Part shown: piece by piece, positions 5,782-6,963 of the stretch
Numbering within the stretch: the first letter of the stretch is position 1
How the letters are laid out: every line of letters begins with the position of its first letter
Assembly: GCA_017999235.1 (NCBI GenBank)
Contig: JAGOBN010000214.1
Span: 1 to 6,963 of the forward strand
DNA from: Anaerolineales bacterium
Lineage (GTDB): Bacteria > Chloroflexota > Anaerolineae > Anaerolineales > UBA6663
Length of the DNA stretch: 6,963 bases
Direction: 5' to 3'
The notes under the pieces: model-generated
Told to the model about the DNA's origin: nothing
What the model saw: only the letters and a program-made list of their open reading frames with translations
Databases searched by the model: none
Translations under genes and position numbers: made by a program

Positions 5782-5787
5782 TACAAT
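5782..5787 (+). promoter_or_regulatory. Possible -10 element (TACAAT) of the zinc-ribbon protein gene
   Basis: TAGGGTACAAT in the 158-nt gap after mgtE, with the predicted start near 5794 and about 42 nt of leader. No good -35 lies 16-18 nt upstream. It closely resembles the element before lspA (TAAGGTACAAT). Elsewhere in this gap only small GC hairpins without T tracts are visible, so no mgtE terminator is called. Confidence 0.4.
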
Positions 5788-5835
5788 TTTCGACGCGTAG
5801 CCGTCAGGTTCGGCGGCCCACGCCAGGAAACCGCG

Positions 5836-6630
5836 ATGTCTGATTCAACGCCCGAAACCGCCAGCCCGCCGGAAAGCGCCGGCCCGGAAGAGTCTTTGTT
5901 CGAGAAGGCGATGCGGCGCGCCCAGGCGGCGGGAGCGGCCACGCCTTCCAATTCATCCGACCTGGAGGCGGCCGGGATGGCGGCGGTGACCGGCGGCGGT
6001 ATCGCCGGCGCGGTCAAAGAGGCCACCTCGCCCGGGACCTTCACCTACCGGACGATCCGGGCGCCGGCCGCCAGCCTGCAGGTGTTCGTCGATGCCCTAC
6101 AGGCCTTGAGCGATAACGACACCCGCGCCCAAACGACCAAACGCGGCGCGGACCAGGCCACGGTTCAGTTTCAGCAACTGCTGCCCACCGGCAATTGGGT
6201 GACAGCGCAGACGGTGACGCTGACGCACGCCGGCGAGACGGTGACGGTCAGCCTCAGCGCGCCGGGTTTGGCGGCCCTGGGCGGCGCGGCCGGCGAGGCC
6301 GGCGGCACGGCCTTGAGCACCTTGGGCAAGATGCTGCGCGGCAACGTCATCGGCGGGCTGACCGAGGCCGCGCGCAGCGTGGGCCGGCTGACCGAATCGG
6401 CCGAGAACTTGGCGTTCAGCAGCAACTTGCGCTCCACCGTCCGGCGCATCGGCAACGCCCTGGATGATGAATGGCGCTTGGCGGATCGTGAGCGCGCGGC
6501 GGCCGCGGAGCAGGCGCTGATCCTGAGCACCTGCCAGAAGTGCGGGACGCCGTATGCCACCGCCGACGCCGGGCAATGCGCGGCCTGCGGGGCGCCGCGC
6601 AGCCAGGGCGGCGCAACGCCGCCCGCGTAG
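5836..6630 (+). CDS. Unknown protein with C-terminal zinc ribbon
   Basis: A 264-residue protein not recognised as a named family. Residues 1-45 are a low-complexity Ser/Pro/Glu/Ala segment. A Gly/Ala-rich stretch (46-62) follows, then a more ordered region (about 68-142) whose alternating pattern in TVTLTHAGETVTVSLSA suggests beta strands. Next comes an Ala/Gly-rich, probably helical segment (145-225) with charged Arg/Glu residues. The C-terminus has C233-x2-C236 and C248-x2-C251, a treble-clef or rubredoxin-like zinc ribbon. No signal peptide or clear membrane helix is seen. The ATG at 5836 follows AGGAAA by 5 nt. The frame is open back to 5452 inside mgtE, but that portion is a shadow of mgtE. 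It could act in protein or nucleic-acid binding, but no function is claimed. Confidence 0.8.
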   Translation: MSDSTPETASPPESAGPEESLFEKAMRRAQAAGAATPSNSSDLEAAGMAAVTGGGIAGAVKEATSPGTFTYRTIRAPAASLQVFVDALQALSDNDTRAQTTKRGADQATVQFQQLLPTGNWVTAQTVTLTHAGETVTVSLSAPGLAALGGAAGEAGGTALSTLGKMLRGNVIGGLTEAARSVGRLTESAENLAFSSNLRSTVRRIGNALDDEWRLADRERAAAAEQALILSTCQKCGTPYATADAGQCAACGAPRSQGGATPPA

Positions 6631-6632
6631 CG

Positions 6633-6700
6633 TATGATTGAGTGACGTTATCCGGCCGGCCGGCGAACACCCGGCTGCGCCGCTTTACAAGGAGACCTTT
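6633..6700 (+). promoter_or_regulatory. Short intergenic region with TATGAT and strong Shine-Dalgarno
   Basis: TATGAT (6633-6638) could be a -10, but no convincing -35 precedes it. A GC hairpin GCCGG/CCGGC (within about 6658-6675) has no T tract. AAGGAG (6689-6694), 6 nt before the ATG at 6701, is a clear ribosome binding site and the main support for the last gene. Confidence 0.4.
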
Positions 6701-6963
6701 ATGACTGACCGAAAAATCGACCAGATGATGCCGGCCCAAGGGTGGGTGGCGCGCTTCGCCGTGGAAGAGGGCGAGTATCTCTCGCCGCTGGTCGGCTGGG
6801 CGCTGGTGGGCGGCTCCGTGGTGGGGCTGGTGTCCGGCGACAAAACCGTGGAGTTTTGCGACGGCGACGCGGATTTCCTGGGCTATGCCTTCATGCCCGA
6901 TATGCTCGAGGACCTGATGGACGAGTTCGGCGAGCACGACCACTTCGGCGATGACTTTGAAGA
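6701..6963 (+). CDS. Small acidic protein, 3' end beyond the window
   Basis: An open frame from the ATG at 6701 to the window end, 87 codons without a stop. AAGGAG 6 nt upstream fixes the start. The N-terminus reads MTDRKIDQMMPAQGW, followed by a hydrophobic, Val/Gly-rich core (about residues 32-45, GWALVGGSVVGLVSG). From about residue 50 it becomes strongly acidic with many Asp and Glu plus Phe and His (DEFGEHDHFGDDFE near the visible end). The short hydrophobic part looks like beta strands of a small soluble domain more than a membrane helix, because charged residues flank it closely. It is not recognised as a known family. It is co-directional with the zinc-ribbon gene 70 nt upstream and may share its transcript. 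Confidence 0.75.
   Translation, partial: MTDRKIDQMMPAQGWVARFAVEEGEYLSPLVGWALVGGSVVGLVSGDKTVEFCDGDADFLGYAFMPDMLEDLMDEFGEHDHFGDDFE

Noticed and set aside
5452..5835. Longer version of the zinc-ribbon protein starting inside mgtE
   Set aside because: The upstream frame overlaps the confidently assigned mgtE 3' end out of frame and reads through its stop region. It is a high-GC shadow frame.
6649..6662. GGCCGGCCGG tract as a specific repeat or recombination site
   Set aside because: GGCCGG and GCCGGC strings are frequent throughout the window, inside genes as well, and reflect composition and codon use.

Overview
This is a high-GC bacterial chromosomal window made mostly of ordinary housekeeping genes. 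Nothing in it looks like phage, an insertion sequence or CRISPR. The adjacency lspA-rluD, the MgtE-type magnesium channel and the sigma70-like promoters are typical bacterial features. A Chloroflexota or similar high-GC phylum is a guess from overall style and cannot be proven from this sequence.

Left part, minus strand (about 58-4030): five co-directional protein genes and a tRNA. Reading in the direction of transcription they are lspA (signal peptidase II), rluD (23S rRNA pseudouridine synthase, overlapping lspA as TGATG), a nitrilase-superfamily protein whose catalytic cysteine position is glycine, a 105-residue three-helix membrane protein of unknown role, ltaE (low-specificity threonine aldolase, overlapping the membrane gene as ATGA), and then a separately promoted tRNA-Asp(GTC) ending at a perfect 18-bp inverted-repeat terminator.

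Middle (4031-4318): a divergent intergenic region. The minus-strand side carries a possible lspA -10. The plus-strand side carries a very good promoter (TTGACT, 17 nt, TAGAAT) and a leader of about 180 nt ahead of mgtE. The leader holds a 19-codon upstream ORF rich in Asp and Pro, then a hairpin that overlaps and excludes a strong intrinsic terminator, then the mgtE ribosome binding site. This looks like a leader-peptide transcription attenuator controlling a magnesium transporter. It is similar in logic to enterobacterial MgtL/mgtA but in front of the unrelated transporter MgtE, and no M-box consensus is visible. It is the most interesting element of the window.

Right part, plus strand (4319-6963): mgtE, then a 264-residue protein of unknown function with a C-terminal CxxC...CxxC zinc ribbon, then the start of a small acidic protein that runs off the window end.
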